Positions 10,506 through 18,990 of a stretch of 64,000 nucleotides of DNA are shown in pieces. Made by a program: the position numbers and the translations under genes. The DNA comes from Rhodopirellula sp. P2 (lineage in GTDB: Bacteria; Planctomycetota; Planctomycetia; Pirellulales; Pirellulaceae). The notes under the pieces were generated by a model. That model was not told where the DNA came from, ran no database searches, and saw only the letters and a list, made by a program, of their open reading frames with translations. The stretch is taken from NCBI RefSeq assembly GCF_028768465.1, contig NZ_CP118225.1, positions 6,553,001 to 6,617,000 on the forward strand, in the 5' to 3' direction. Position 1 is the first letter of the stretch. The number at the start of each line of letters is the position of its first letter.

Positions 10506-11009
10506 TCACTCATCAATGAATGACAGGTTGGCGGCATCTTCATGTGGCTGCCGGGCTTGCCGGAGCAAGTCCGCCAATTGCCGCAGAACTTTCTTGTTCA
10601 GGTGTCCCAACTGCCGTCGATGACTTTCCTGGACCGCCTCGTGGATCTCGTCAAGCAATTGCATCCCTTCCTTCGTGATGCGGACTTCGACGACACGACG
10701 GTTTTCAGGTTTCCTCTCCCGCAACAACCATCCACGCCGTTCCAGACGATCCAGGAGGCGGGTCATGTCAGGGGCTCGAGAAATCAATCGCCCCCCCAGC
10801 ACCAAGGTCGGCATCGTCTTCGGGTGAACCGATTGCAACAGGCGCAGAGCGTTGTATTGCTGGGCGGACAAGCCGACCTGTCCGAAGACCTCATCTTCCA
10901 TCGCTTTCAGCCGGTCATAAGTCCGCCAGAGATTCAAAAAGACCTCTTGCTCCAACGAGTCAAACGATTGCTTCGCCGGAGAGGCAGCATGGGACGATGA
11001 TTTAGCCAT
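10506..11009 (-). CDS. MarR family transcriptional regulator
   Basis: A 167-residue winged-helix regulator. Helical dimerisation ends flank a wHTH at about residues 55-120 (QQYNALRLLQS, GGRLISRAPDMTRLLDRLERRGWL), and the wing reads RKPENRRVVEVRIT. It is the first gene of a probable two-gene operon with the flavin oxidoreductase. MarR proteins normally repress their own operon and are released by small, often phenolic, ligands. The sequence just upstream holds a good sigma70-like promoter overlapping a palindrome (see separate entries), which fits autoregulation. Confidence 0.9.
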   Translation of the reverse strand: MAKSSSHAASPAKQSFDSLEQEVFLNLWRTYDRLKAMEDEVFGQVGLSAQQYNALRLLQSVHPKTMPTLVLGGRLISRAPDMTRLLDRLERRGWLLRERKPENRRVVEVRITKEGMQLLDEIHEAVQESHRRQLGHLNKKVLRQLADLLRQARQPHEDAANLSFIDE

Positions 11010-11015
11010 GTTGCG

Positions 11016-11044
11016 ACATTACTTGTTGAGACAACTGTCGTCAA
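11016..11044 (-). promoter_or_regulatory. Promoter of marR-oxidoreductase operon
   Basis: Reverse strand reads TTGACG (11044-11039), a 17-base spacer and TAATGT (11021-11016). The predicted start of transcription falls at or next to the A of the marR ATG (11009), suggesting a leaderless mRNA. This is inference from spacing. Confidence 0.5.
11023..11034. promoter_or_regulatory. Candidate MarR operator
   Basis: The palindrome TTGT-TGAG-ACAA lies inside the spacer between the -35 and -10 boxes of the operon promoter, where a bound MarR dimer would block RNA polymerase. A related half-site (TCAAGACA) overlaps the -35 box. Confidence 0.45.
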
Positions 11045-11512
11045 GACATTGTTTAAGAACGGCAACCACCGCATGACCGAGCGACCGCGATCAGATCGCA
11101 AGACGGGCTTCAATTTCCCAAGCGTCGCCGCAACGCCCGAAGAGCGACCTCCGCCAATCGATCGCGAATCGACTTCCAGCAACCTTCAAACGACGGACCG
11201 ATGGACGCGTCTTTGCCGGGCAAGCCCTTTGGACGCACCGCCGGTGCGGCGTGAAAAAATGGTGTTCGGCAGAACAGCCCCTTCGTGATCTTCGTGGTTC
11301 CCCAAAACCAAGCCCGATCACCGCCACCATTCAGCGCACGCACGAAGCGACAACAGAGTAGAACACTTGTCCCCCAATGTTTGCGGACCAGGGTGATACC
11401 GTCGAGCAACGTGACGCGAACGCGTGACAGTGAGCCTCGGAAAGCAACAAGCCCTCAGCAGTTCCAGATTCCTCGACCAAACCGTCGGTGGACAACCAGC
11501 TTCCTTCGCTCA
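11045..11512. other. Intergenic region with repeat fragment
   Basis: No convincing gene. It contains the left end of the hairpin-ended repeat (11357 onward) and otherwise only short out-of-context ORFs. Confidence 0.5.
11357..11430 (+). repeat. Hairpin-ended repeat, left-end fragment
   Basis: AGTAGAACACTTG followed by a C-rich loop, AATGTTTGCG and the family body (CAGGGTG, CGTCGAGCAACGTGACGCG). The copy is degenerate and the right hairpin is missing. Related to 16283-16427, 36700-36846 and 59222-59368. Confidence 0.7.
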
Positions 11513-12745
11513 TCAAGAAGCATCCTCGACCAACAGAGCTGACAGCACCTGTGCGTAAACCCGATGTCCAAAATCGTTGGGATGATTGACTCCGTTGCCT
11601 GTCAGGTCGTGATCCTTCTTTCTCAGCAAAAACTCCTGCCATACCGAAGTCATATCGGCGAGCGCAATCCCAGGTTCACAGAGTGCTGCCAGTTGATCAC
11701 GGTACTTCGGAAACACGTCGTGGTTCAGCGTTGTCCAGTCCCGGTTCCCGAGCATGGTCGCAACGAGGATGAATTCGACATCGGGCAGCGTCTCGCGTGC
11801 GGTGGAAATCATCTGGGCAATACTCTTTCCGTAATCCTCCGGTGAACGACTGGCTGAATCGTTCATCCCAAATGCCAGCAAAATCAGATCGGGCTTTGAT
11901 TCCACAACCTTCGGGATCTGCAAGACTCCCCATGGCGTCGACGTCCCACCAACGGACAGATTGGTGAGTTCAATGGTTGTCTTGTAATGCGACTCGAGAT
12001 GCTGCTTCAACAAGTCTTGATAGGCGGGCTGGAAAGGTGCCGCGCCGCCCCAGGCGGATGCATTGCATCCCGTTGAGATGCTGTCTCCGAGCAGGACAAT
12101 CGAAACCGGCTGCCCTTTCTGTAGCTGACGAATCGTGAGAGGCAGGGCCGACGGATCGAAGGCTGGCATCGCGACCGGCCAATCGTCTGCTGCTTTGGAG
12201 TAAGTGACCCACGACTGCATGCTGTGGTACTCCAACTTGCCGCCAAACAGTATCTCACCGTTGCCGTCGCGATGAGTGAGTTTGTGTTTCTGAGAATCAT
12301 CCGGTCGCCGCAGGTCCGCGGCGGACTTCGTTCCGATTCGCGATGTGGAGGGAACGGAGATTTCGCGTGAACCGCTGACGTGATGAAAGTCAACTTCCGG
12401 TTCGTACGTGATGGCTCCCGTTGAATCCTGGATCGAGATGATCTTCTGAATTGGAAACAGCAGCGACGCCCGTGCTTCCCCGGTTGCCGGATCGCGAATG
12501 AACAGCACCGATTCACGTTCAATCACATCCGCCTTCCAAAAAGGCTGCAGTTGTTCAGACGAGTATTCCCAGCGAGCGGGTTCCGTTGCCAGCGATGACG
12601 CCGATGATCCGATCATCCCACCGGCGACCGTGAGCGCGGCCAACACTGCCAGCATGAGACGCAGGCCACGATCCTGTCCACGCCGAGTCTGTCCCAGACA
12701 GAAACGCGGGTGGCTGTCCTCTAGAATCATCCTGTCTCTCGCCAT
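11513..12745 (-). CDS. SGNH/GDSL-type hydrolase, secreted
   Basis: A 410-residue protein with an N-terminal hydrophobic segment (about 31-50, LMLAVLAALTVAGGMIG), probably a signal peptide or anchor. Residues 60-200 form an N-terminal beta-rich domain. The SGNH hydrolase domain follows with all four blocks: block I GDSIS (Ser near 222), block II SVGG, block III GMND (Asn near 295) and block V NHPNDFGH near 390. Such enzymes deacetylate or de-esterify carbohydrates and lipids, and carbohydrate esterase activity is plausible. Other starts (ATG at 12730 or nearer the hydrophobic segment) are possible. It is monocistronic by spacing. Confidence 0.87.
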   Translation of the reverse strand: MARDRMILEDSHPRFCLGQTRRGQDRGLRLMLAVLAALTVAGGMIGSSASSLATEPARWEYSSEQLQPFWKADVIERESVLFIRDPATGEARASLLFPIQKIISIQDSTGAITYEPEVDFHHVSGSREISVPSTSRIGTKSAADLRRPDDSQKHKLTHRDGNGEILFGGKLEYHSMQSWVTYSKAADDWPVAMPAFDPSALPLTIRQLQKGQPVSIVLLGDSISTGCNASAWGGAAPFQPAYQDLLKQHLESHYKTTIELTNLSVGGTSTPWGVLQIPKVVESKPDLILLAFGMNDSASRSPEDYGKSIAQMISTARETLPDVEFILVATMLGNRDWTTLNHDVFPKYRDQLAALCEPGIALADMTSVWQEFLLRKKDHDLTGNGVNHPNDFGHRVYAQVLSALLVEDAS

Positions 12746-13230
12746 CGTTTCAACCTTTTTGGCAACGGCCTGTCATTTGACACCCTTCCCAAATGCATTC
12801 GAGCGAAGCATTTTGAGGAACGGTCCGGAAATCACTGCGAAGTGCATGCATTTTAGCAGGAGCAAAGACGACCAGGCGAAGGCCTGCTCATGATTGGCTG
12901 GGCTGCCCTGAGTTCACGCCCCGACAACTTCCCCCCGAGACAATCTCACCCCGAACTCAAATTCGGGCCCAGCCTCCTCGAACCAGGCAAAGCGTGCGGC
13001 GGCAAGATATGCTGTGCCTTCGATCTCAAGGAACGCTCGCGTTTGGACGCGAACCCCACCTGTTCCTGCGCCCGCCTAAGCAGGTAAGCAGGAATGATCA
13101 AGCACAACCAGGTGAGCCGTTTGGGCGTTCGCCCCGGTTGTGCGTGAAAACCGTGGCGAACGCCAACGGCTCACATACCCGATGACACATGCGTACCCGC
13201 CTAGCTCCCTCCCCACCTCATTGCCCCACG
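12746..13230. other. Divergent intergenic region with palindromic repeat
   Basis: About 485 bp between divergent genes. The only clear structure is the large inverted repeat at 13112-13174. No convincing coding sequence. Confidence 0.5.
13112..13174. repeat. REP-like palindrome (GAGCCGTT class)
   Basis: Arms GTGAGCCGTTTGGGCGTTCG (13112-13131) and CGAACGCCAACGGCTCAC (13157-13174) pair with few mismatches around a GC-rich loop. A single arm of the same family (CGCCCAAACGGCTCA) is at 33883-33897. Confidence 0.7.
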
Positions 13231-16200
13231 ATGAAATACAGTCTTGCCTGGGTCATGGTTTGCCTTGCCCTGACCTCCCCGCTCAACCTGTGGGCGGACG
13301 ACTTTCCGAAACCGTTGAACACCGAGAAGTCGGAAACCAACCAAACCTCTCCAGAGGACGCTCTCAAAGGGATCAGCGTCCCCGATGGTTTTCAGGTGAC
13401 TCTGTTCGCGTCCGAGCCTGAGATCAATCAGCCGATCGCCTTGGCAACCGATGATCGCGGTCGACTGTGGGTCGCCGAAAACTACACCTACTCGGATCGG
13501 GCCACTAATTTCGACGATTCCATGCGCGACCGCATTGTGATTCTGGAAGATGTCGACGGTGACGGCAGTTTCGATCAACGGACGGTGTTTTGGGATCAAG
13601 GCAGACGACTGACCAGCGTTGAAATCGGGTATGGCGGTGTCTGGGTTCTGGACGCGCCCAACCTGCTGTTCATTCCCGATGCTGACCAAGACGACGTGCC
13701 CGACGGGGAACCAATCGTCATGCTCGATGGCTGGGACGACGACGCCGCTCGGCACACGATTGTCAACGGACTGCGTTGGGGACCGGACGGTTGGCTGTAC
13801 GGTCGCAACGGCATCATGGCCATTTCGAACGTCGGGATCCCCGGCGCGACGCCCGACCAAAGGGTGCCAATGGACTGCGGGATCTGGCGGTTCCATCCGA
13901 CACGTCATCAATTCGAAGTGGTTGCCATGGGCACGACCAATCCGTGGGGCATGGATTGGGACGAACACGGGCAGATGTTCTTTATCAACACGGTCATCGG
14001 ACATCTCTGGCACGTGGTTCCGGGAGCTCGATTCCGCCGCATGTACGGGGAACACTTCAACCCGCACACCTACGGCGTGATCGAACAGACGGCGGATCAC
14101 TTCCATTGGGACACCAACGAACTGTGGCATGACATCCGCAAAGATGGCGTCACGGTCATGACCCAAACCACCGACCAGGCAGGAGGCGGGCACGCCCATT
14201 GCGGAATGACCATCCTGCAAGGCCAGCCGTTCCCGCAAACGCTGCAGGGTTCCGTGCTGGCTCTGAATTTCCACGGTCGCCGAATCAATCGAGACACGCT
14301 GCATCGTCATGGCGCGACGTACACGGCGCGGCATGCACCGGACTTTTTGAAAGTCGCGGATCCGTGGTTCCGAGGTGTTGAGATTCTGACGGGGAAGGCC
14401 GGCGAGTTATTCATCGCCGACTGGTCCGACGTTGGCGAATGCCACGAAAACGACGGGATTCACCGGACTTCCGGACGCATCTATCGCCTCGCTTTGGAAG
14501 AGAATCCCCCAGCCGCCCGCCCAGCGATTGGTCCCGCAAGTGAACTCAGCACCCAACAGTTGGCCGAGCACGTGGCCTCCCCGTGGGAATGGCTGTCGCG
14601 AAAGTGTCTGCTGGAACTGGGCGAACGTGCGGCGCGGTCCGCGATCGATCCAGAGATTCACCAGCACCTGCTCGCAAAATTTCACTCGGACGAATCGGAG
14701 ACGCAGCGGCTGCGGCGACTGTGGGCACTGCACATCACCGGCGGTGCGAGTGACGACTTCCTTGCCCGCTGCCTGGATGACCCGAGCGAACACGTGCGTT
14801 GCTGGGCGATTCAGTTCCTCACCGAAGACGCCCCACCCTCACCAACCGTCCTCGCCAAGTTTCAGTCCATGGCGCAAAGCGATGACTCCGGCTTGGTGCT
14901 GACATGGTTGGCATCCGCGCTGCAGCGTCTGCGAGTCGAGGACCGCTGGCCGGTGGCTTTGGCGTTGGGCAGCCACAAAAAATATGCCGATGACCGCGTG
15001 TTGCCGCTGATGGTCTGGTACGGAGTCGAACCCGCTGTCCTGGCCAACCCCGAACAAGCGATTGAGATGGTGGTGTCGTGCCAACTGCCGATCGTTCGCG
15101 AGTACATCACCCGGCGGGTGACGCTGGAAATGGAACGACAACCGGAAGTCATCGAGCAGCTCCTGAAACGAACGGCAGCCCCCACGACCGACTCATTGGT
15201 CATCGTGGATGTCCTGCGTGGAATGGCGGAAGCACTGCGAGGTTGGCGCAAGGCAACGCCGGTGGCAGGCTGGGATTCATTCTCGGCTGACAACGCCGAC
15301 AGCGACAATCCAGAAGTTCAGAGACTGACTCGTGAGCTGTCCCTGGTCTTTGGCGACGGCCGTGCTCTTGATGAACTTCGCAAGATCGCACTCGACAGTG
15401 GATCAGCCTTGTCGGAACGCCGCGCTGCGATCCGTGCCCTGGTGCTCGCACGCGACGCGGAAGTCGTGCCGTTGCTCCAGAGCCTGCTGAGGGATCGCGA
15501 CCTGTCACGCGACGCGATCAATGGGCTGGCGGCGTTCGGCCACGAAGAAACACCCCAGCTGTTGGTTTCCAACTTCAGCGGATTCACCTTGCCCGCCCAA
15601 CGAGCGGCGATCGCCACGCTGGTTTCGCGTCCGCCGTTTGCCAGCGTCTTGCTGGACGCGGTCTCAGCCGGAAGCATCGATCGATCCCTCGTTTCCGCGT
15701 TCCAGCTTCGGCAGATGCAAAACTCGGGCGACGCCGGACTGAGTCAGCGAGTGGCCGACCTGTGGCCCGAACTGGCCGCACAATCACAGAAGAAGACAAC
15801 TCGCATCGCAGCACTCCGAGCCATGCTGACGCCGGAAACGCTCGCCAAAGCCGACACGTCCGCCGGCCGACTGCTGTTCAATCAGTCCTGTGCGAATTGC
15901 CACACGTTGTTTGGCGAAGGAGCCAAAATCGCTCCCGATTTGACCGGGGCACAACGCAGCAATCTGAACTATCTGCTCGAGAACATTGTCGATCCCAGCG
16001 CCACGGTCTCTGAGAACTTCAAGTTGTCAGTCGTGCTGTTGGATGACGGCCGAGTGCTCAACGGTGTCTTCATCGGACGCACCGAGAAAACTCTGACGCT
16101 GCAGACAGCACTGGATCAAATCGTGATCCAGCGAGAGGAAGTGGAAGAGATGCACGAGTCACCGGTGTCCATGATGCCCGACGAACTTCTCAGCTCACTC

Positions 16201-16287
16201 AGCGATCAACAGATTCAGAACATGATCGCCTATTTGATGTCACCCGCCCAAGTGCCTTTGTCCCCAAGGCGAACTTCAGCTGAGTAG
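13231..16287 (+). CDS. PVC-type haem-binding propeller / HEAT / cytochrome c protein
   Basis: About 1018 residues. The start at 13231 gives a clean signal peptide (MKYSLAWVMVCLALTS, then LWA); an upstream in-frame ATG at 13189 would add 14 polar residues. Residues about 45-420 form the planctomycete PVC-type haem-binding propeller (GISVPDGFQVTLFASEPEI, GRLWVAENYTYSDRA, WGPDGWLYGRNG, PWGMDWDEHGQMFF). HEAT-like helices span about 450-850. A C-terminal cytochrome c domain has CANCH at residues 887-891 (NQSCANCHTLFGEGAKIAPDL), followed by the usual EDHxSP-like motif (EMHESPVSMMPDELL). It is a probable periplasmic redox enzyme of unknown substrate and resembles the C-terminal two thirds of the 1-5250 protein. 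Its TAG stop is supplied by the left end of a dispersed repeat. Confidence 0.93.
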   Translation: MKYSLAWVMVCLALTSPLNLWADDFPKPLNTEKSETNQTSPEDALKGISVPDGFQVTLFASEPEINQPIALATDDRGRLWVAENYTYSDRATNFDDSMRDRIVILEDVDGDGSFDQRTVFWDQGRRLTSVEIGYGGVWVLDAPNLLFIPDADQDDVPDGEPIVMLDGWDDDAARHTIVNGLRWGPDGWLYGRNGIMAISNVGIPGATPDQRVPMDCGIWRFHPTRHQFEVVAMGTTNPWGMDWDEHGQMFFINTVIGHLWHVVPGARFRRMYGEHFNPHTYGVIEQTADHFHWDTNELWHDIRKDGVTVMTQTTDQAGGGHAHCGMTILQGQPFPQTLQGSVLALNFHGRRINRDTLHRHGATYTARHAPDFLKVADPWFRGVEILTGKAGELFIADWSDVGECHENDGIHRTSGRIYRLALEENPPAARPAIGPASELSTQQLAEHVASPWEWLSRKCLLELGERAARSAIDPEIHQHLLAKFHSDESETQRLRRLWALHITGGASDDFLARCLDDPSEHVRCWAIQFLTEDAPPSPTVLAKFQSMAQSDDSGLVLTWLASALQRLRVEDRWPVALALGSHKKYADDRVLPLMVWYGVEPAVLANPEQAIEMVVSCQLPIVREYITRRVTLEMERQPEVIEQLLKRTAAPTTDSLVIVDVLRGMAEALRGWRKATPVAGWDSFSADNADSDNPEVQRLTRELSLVFGDGRALDELRKIALDSGSALSERRAAIRALVLARDAEVVPLLQSLLRDRDLSRDAINGLAAFGHEETPQLLVSNFSGFTLPAQRAAIATLVSRPPFASVLLDAVSAGSIDRSLVSAFQLRQMQNSGDAGLSQRVADLWPELAAQSQKKTTRIAALRAMLTPETLAKADTSAGRLLFNQSCANCHTLFGEGAKIAPDLTGAQRSNLNYLLENIVDPSATVSENFKLSVVLLDDGRVLNGVFIGRTEKTLTLQTALDQIVIQREEVEEMHESPVSMMPDELLSSLSDQQIQNMIAYLMSPAQVPLSPRRTSAE

Positions 16288-16427
16288 AACATTTGTCTCC
16301 AAATGTTTGCGTGACAGGGTGGAGTCGTCGAGCGGCTTGACGCAGACGGTTGGCAAAGTGATTGGCGATGCGACAAGGCTTGGTAAAGAGAATGGCTCGA
16401 CGGAACAGTTGAGACAACTGTTCTACT
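16283..16427 (+). repeat. Hairpin-ended dispersed repeat, complete copy
   Basis: The left end carries AACATTTG-TCTC-CAAATGTT and the right end AACAGTTGAGACAACTGTT, bounded by AGTAGAAC and GTTCTACT. The two ends form terminal inverted repeats and each is itself a hairpin. The loops co-vary: TCTC/GAGA here, TCCC/GGGA in other copies. The left end overlaps the stop codon of the preceding gene. Confidence 0.8.
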
Positions 16428-16526
16428 CTGGCGTGGCGTGCCACCGGCGCATCCTTCGACTTCCGCGAGTTGCCATCATCAGGCAGCCCCCTGCGGCACG
16501 CACCGAGCCTCATTGGGGCTTCCGCT

Positions 16527-16835
16527 GGGCTGTTCAATCTTTGGTGTTGACACAGCGTTTTCGTGGACAGTTTCTTGCCTGTTACCTCTCCCCCGACGAA
16601 GTTGGGGGAGAGGTCGGAGCGAGCGTTCAGCGAGATCCGGGTGAGGGGGCACGCGATGTGTGAAATGAGGCCAAAAAGCCGGTTTGCTGTGAATTGCCCC
16701 CTCACCCGAACAGGGCCTCCATCGGCCTGTTCGACCTCTCCCCCAGCAAAGCTGAGGGAGAGGTGACTTGTTGAGGCGAGGCAGATACTTGCCCACACCA
16801 GAAACGCTGCAACCCCAAAGATTGAACAGCCCAGG
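16527..16835. mobile_element. MITE-like element with 8-bp target duplication (copy 1)
   Basis: Terminal inverted repeats GGGCTGTTCAATCTTTGG (16527-16544) and its complement (16815-16832) enclose about 300 bp with internal CCTCTCCC...GGGAGAGG hairpins. Direct repeats CTTCCGCT flank it at 16519-16526 and 16836-16843. It is too short for a transposase, so it would need one in trans. It lies inverted relative to the copy at 60871-61180. Confidence 0.85.
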
Positions 16836-16909
16836 CTTCCGCTGTCCTGCGTCAAGCATTTGTCCAAGCGTCCTCATTCCCTCGCGTTCGCAAAGCAAAA
16901 TGGGGGGCG

Positions 16910-17782
16910 TCAATCCAGCTCCTGCAACCATTCCAACGATGCGGTTTGCCAAGCATCCCACATCGGGCCTTGGTAACCGTTCAATCCATGTCCTCCTGAG
17001 GGGAGCTCTAGCAGATGTGACGCGATACCGTGCTGTTTCAATGCTGCGTGCAGTTGGCGACTGTTGACGATTGGAACGGGAGTGTCGTCGACGGCGTGGG
17101 CCAGGAACATCGGCGGAGTGTCGTCGGTGACCTGCAGCTCATTGGAGTACAGGTTCACCCGATCCGGCGAAGGGTCTTTGCCCAGCAGGTTGTTCCGCGA
17201 CCCAGCGTGTGTGTGCTCTCCCATTGTGACGACGGGGTAAACCAGGATTGCAAAATCGGGACGAGAACTGAGGCGATCAACCATGTTGTCCGCGGCTTGA
17301 TCCCCCGCATCAAAATGGGTTGCGGCGGTGGAGGCCAGGTGCCCACCGGCCGAGAACCCCATGATGCCGATCCGGTCAGGTCTGATCTGCCAATCCTTCG
17401 CGTTGGCCCGTACCGTACGAATGGCCCGCTGAGCATCGATCAGCGGAACGGCGTGACGACCGCCAGGCAATCGGTACTCCAACACCACGCCCGTGATCCC
17501 ATGTTGATTCAACCAAGCGGCGATCTTGTGCCCTTCACCGCCAAGGACCAGCCTCCCGTATCCGCCACCAGGGCAAATCACGATGGCCGTGCCGTTGGCT
17601 TTCTCCGGTCGGTGCACCGTGATCCAGGCATTGCCTGATTCCGTCTCACCACCACCGACTGGGGCAGGCCCTTCCCAAAGCGGCGTTCGCACTGGGGCGG
17701 CCGACTGATTCGTTGTCGCAACCTCCTCCGCCAAACAAGGGACCGTCAACAACAAAAGACAAAGCGGCGAGAGCAATTTCAT
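16910..17782 (-). CDS. Alpha/beta hydrolase, secreted esterase (acetylxylan esterase-like)
   Basis: About 290 residues. The start at 17782 gives a signal peptide (MKLLSPLCLLLLTVPCLA); an in-frame ATG at 17884 would add 34 unlike residues. The oxyanion region is VICPGGGYGRL near 70. The nucleophile Ser144 lies in GFSAGGH, the acid is Asp232/233 in HAVDDTPV and the His is 265 in PSGGHGL. This layout matches the BD-FAE/acetylxylan-esterase-like hydrolases common in polysaccharide-degrading planctomycetes. The acyl substrate cannot be read from the sequence. The gene stands alone between a MITE and a palindromic repeat. Confidence 0.88.
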   Translation of the reverse strand: MKLLSPLCLLLLTVPCLAEEVATTNQSAAPVRTPLWEGPAPVGGGETESGNAWITVHRPEKANGTAIVICPGGGYGRLVLGGEGHKIAAWLNQHGITGVVLEYRLPGGRHAVPLIDAQRAIRTVRANAKDWQIRPDRIGIMGFSAGGHLASTAATHFDAGDQAADNMVDRLSSRPDFAILVYPVVTMGEHTHAGSRNNLLGKDPSPDRVNLYSNELQVTDDTPPMFLAHAVDDTPVPIVNSRQLHAALKQHGIASHLLELPSGGHGLNGYQGPMWDAWQTASLEWLQELD

Positions 17783-18216
17783 CAGTGGATTCCAGGTGGG
17801 ATAAATGAGGCGGGAGGTCGAACGACAATGAGATGCGTCTCTTGGCAACCGAATCGTCACAGAGAAACGAACCAGCTCCATCATATCTGGTAACCCGAAG
17901 CGTCACGAAGTGTCGATTGAATCCTAACCCGAAGTGAGAGCGAGGGAATCGCGTGGCATTGCAACGACCCTGTGAGTCTCTCGCTCACGCGTCGGGTTAG
18001 GATTGAGAGCGAGTTGGCGCTGTCCAGTTCGGCACTGAACAGCCCCCATCTGGCCGCCGGCTCCCACGGCCCCATTCGCAATGCCGAGGCGTGACCTCCT
18101 GGGCAAAAAAAGTCTTGCTCGAGGGCATTTGGAAAGCACTTAAGTTTGAAAGAGTGAACGTGCCACGTCGAATCACGGTTGAAACCATGGAAACGTGAAG
18201 AGTCCAGTGAGCAACA
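17783..18216. other. Intergenic region with palindromic repeat
   Basis: Contains the promoter side of the esterase gene and the large inverted repeat at 17920-18004. No convincing gene. Confidence 0.5.
17920..18004. repeat. REP-like palindrome (CTAACCCG class)
   Basis: AATCCTAACCCGAAGTGAGA (17920-17939) pairs with TCTCGCTCACGCGTCGGGTT (17979-17998) and the following AGGATT across a loop of about 33 bases. An extra arm (TAACCCGAAGCG) is at 17891-17902. Confidence 0.7.
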
Positions 18217-18464
18217 GCAGGAGCTCGACGATTTCCAGGAGATGACGTTCGCCGGGTATCGGCATGTCAGCATGCAACGCTGGCACGCTGACAAAATTGT
18301 TTTCCAGGGCGATGCAGCTCACCCGTCGAGTCCCCATTTAGGCCAGGGCGTCAACTTGGCCCTGGAGGACGCCGCCTGTTTTGCAGATGCACTCACTGAA
18401 ACCGGAACCTTCCCGCAAGCAGCCGTCCGCTATCAGCGACTCCGACAACGAAAGGTCCGCTACA
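18217..18464 (+). pseudogene. FAD-dependent monooxygenase, C-terminal remnant
   Basis: An internal open stretch encodes the second FAD-binding motif of UbiH/PHBH-type monooxygenases: the GD motif in VFQGDAAHPSSPHLGQG, followed by VNLALEDAACFADAL and YQRLRQRKVR. The N-terminal Rossmann fold is absent, and the frame runs into the 3' end of the NUDIX-like gene on the other strand. It is a truncated relic of about 80 codons, probably not expressed. Confidence 0.7.
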
Positions 18465-18990
18465 GTTCCTTCCCCACCAGCTTTGCGAACAACACTCGCA
18501 ACAACTCGCGTTTGCGATCGGAATTCTCCAGCATCCGGTCGCGAATTTCGTCGAGGGTCATCCAGTCATGCCCCGAGACCTCTGCAGGATTGAGCGTGAT
18601 CGGCGAGTCCTCGGCGACCTTGCTCAGCGATCCATAATAGGCCTTGCCCTGCATCGGACGTATTGAAAACTCGACGTCGCGACTGCCTTGCCGTTCGGGG
18701 ATTGCTTTGCGTCCCAACCAAACCGAACGTCGAAAATGCATCTGCTTTCGACTGCCCCCCAGCTCGACGTCCAAGCATTGGGACGTCGCTTCTTCGACCG
18801 ACATGTTGGGTGGGATCCCTTCTTGCGGCGGCATCCAAGCTCCGCGCCCTGCGGCGGGTTGAACAAAGAGAAATGCATCCCGTTCGAGCGACTGGATCAA
18901 GCAAATCACCACCGGCCGATACCCCAGCAACCGTTCACGTGTCGGACGGTCATACGCCAATTTCCCGGCCACTTTGATCCAATCCAACAT
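18460..18990 (-). CDS. NUDIX-like domain protein
   Basis: A 176-residue protein with a NUDIX-type beta start (YRPVVICLIQ, FLFVQPAAGRGAWMPPQEGI). The following helix (SVEEATSQCLDVELGG) corresponds to the Nudix box GX5EX7REUXEEXGU but is degenerate: the REUxEE glutamates are mostly lost. A late WMTLDEIRDRM is usual near the end of NUDIX proteins. The fold is likely, while catalysis is doubtful. Its 3' end overlaps the flavin monooxygenase relic. No operon partner. Confidence 0.7.
   Translation of the reverse strand: MLDWIKVAGKLAYDRPTRERLLGYRPVVICLIQSLERDAFLFVQPAAGRGAWMPPQEGIPPNMSVEEATSQCLDVELGGSRKQMHFRRSVWLGRKAIPERQGSRDVEFSIRPMQGKAYYGSLSKVAEDSPITLNPAEVSGHDWMTLDEIRDRMLENSDRKRELLRVLFAKLVGKEL

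Noticed and set aside
13201-14334. 377-codon reverse ORF
   Set aside because: Antisense to the haem-binding propeller gene, which has signal peptide and domain motifs in frame.
16479-16961. Reverse ORF whose protein is shared with 60724-61170
   Set aside because: The similarity comes from the MITE itself; the ORFs differ outside its borders and have no domain.
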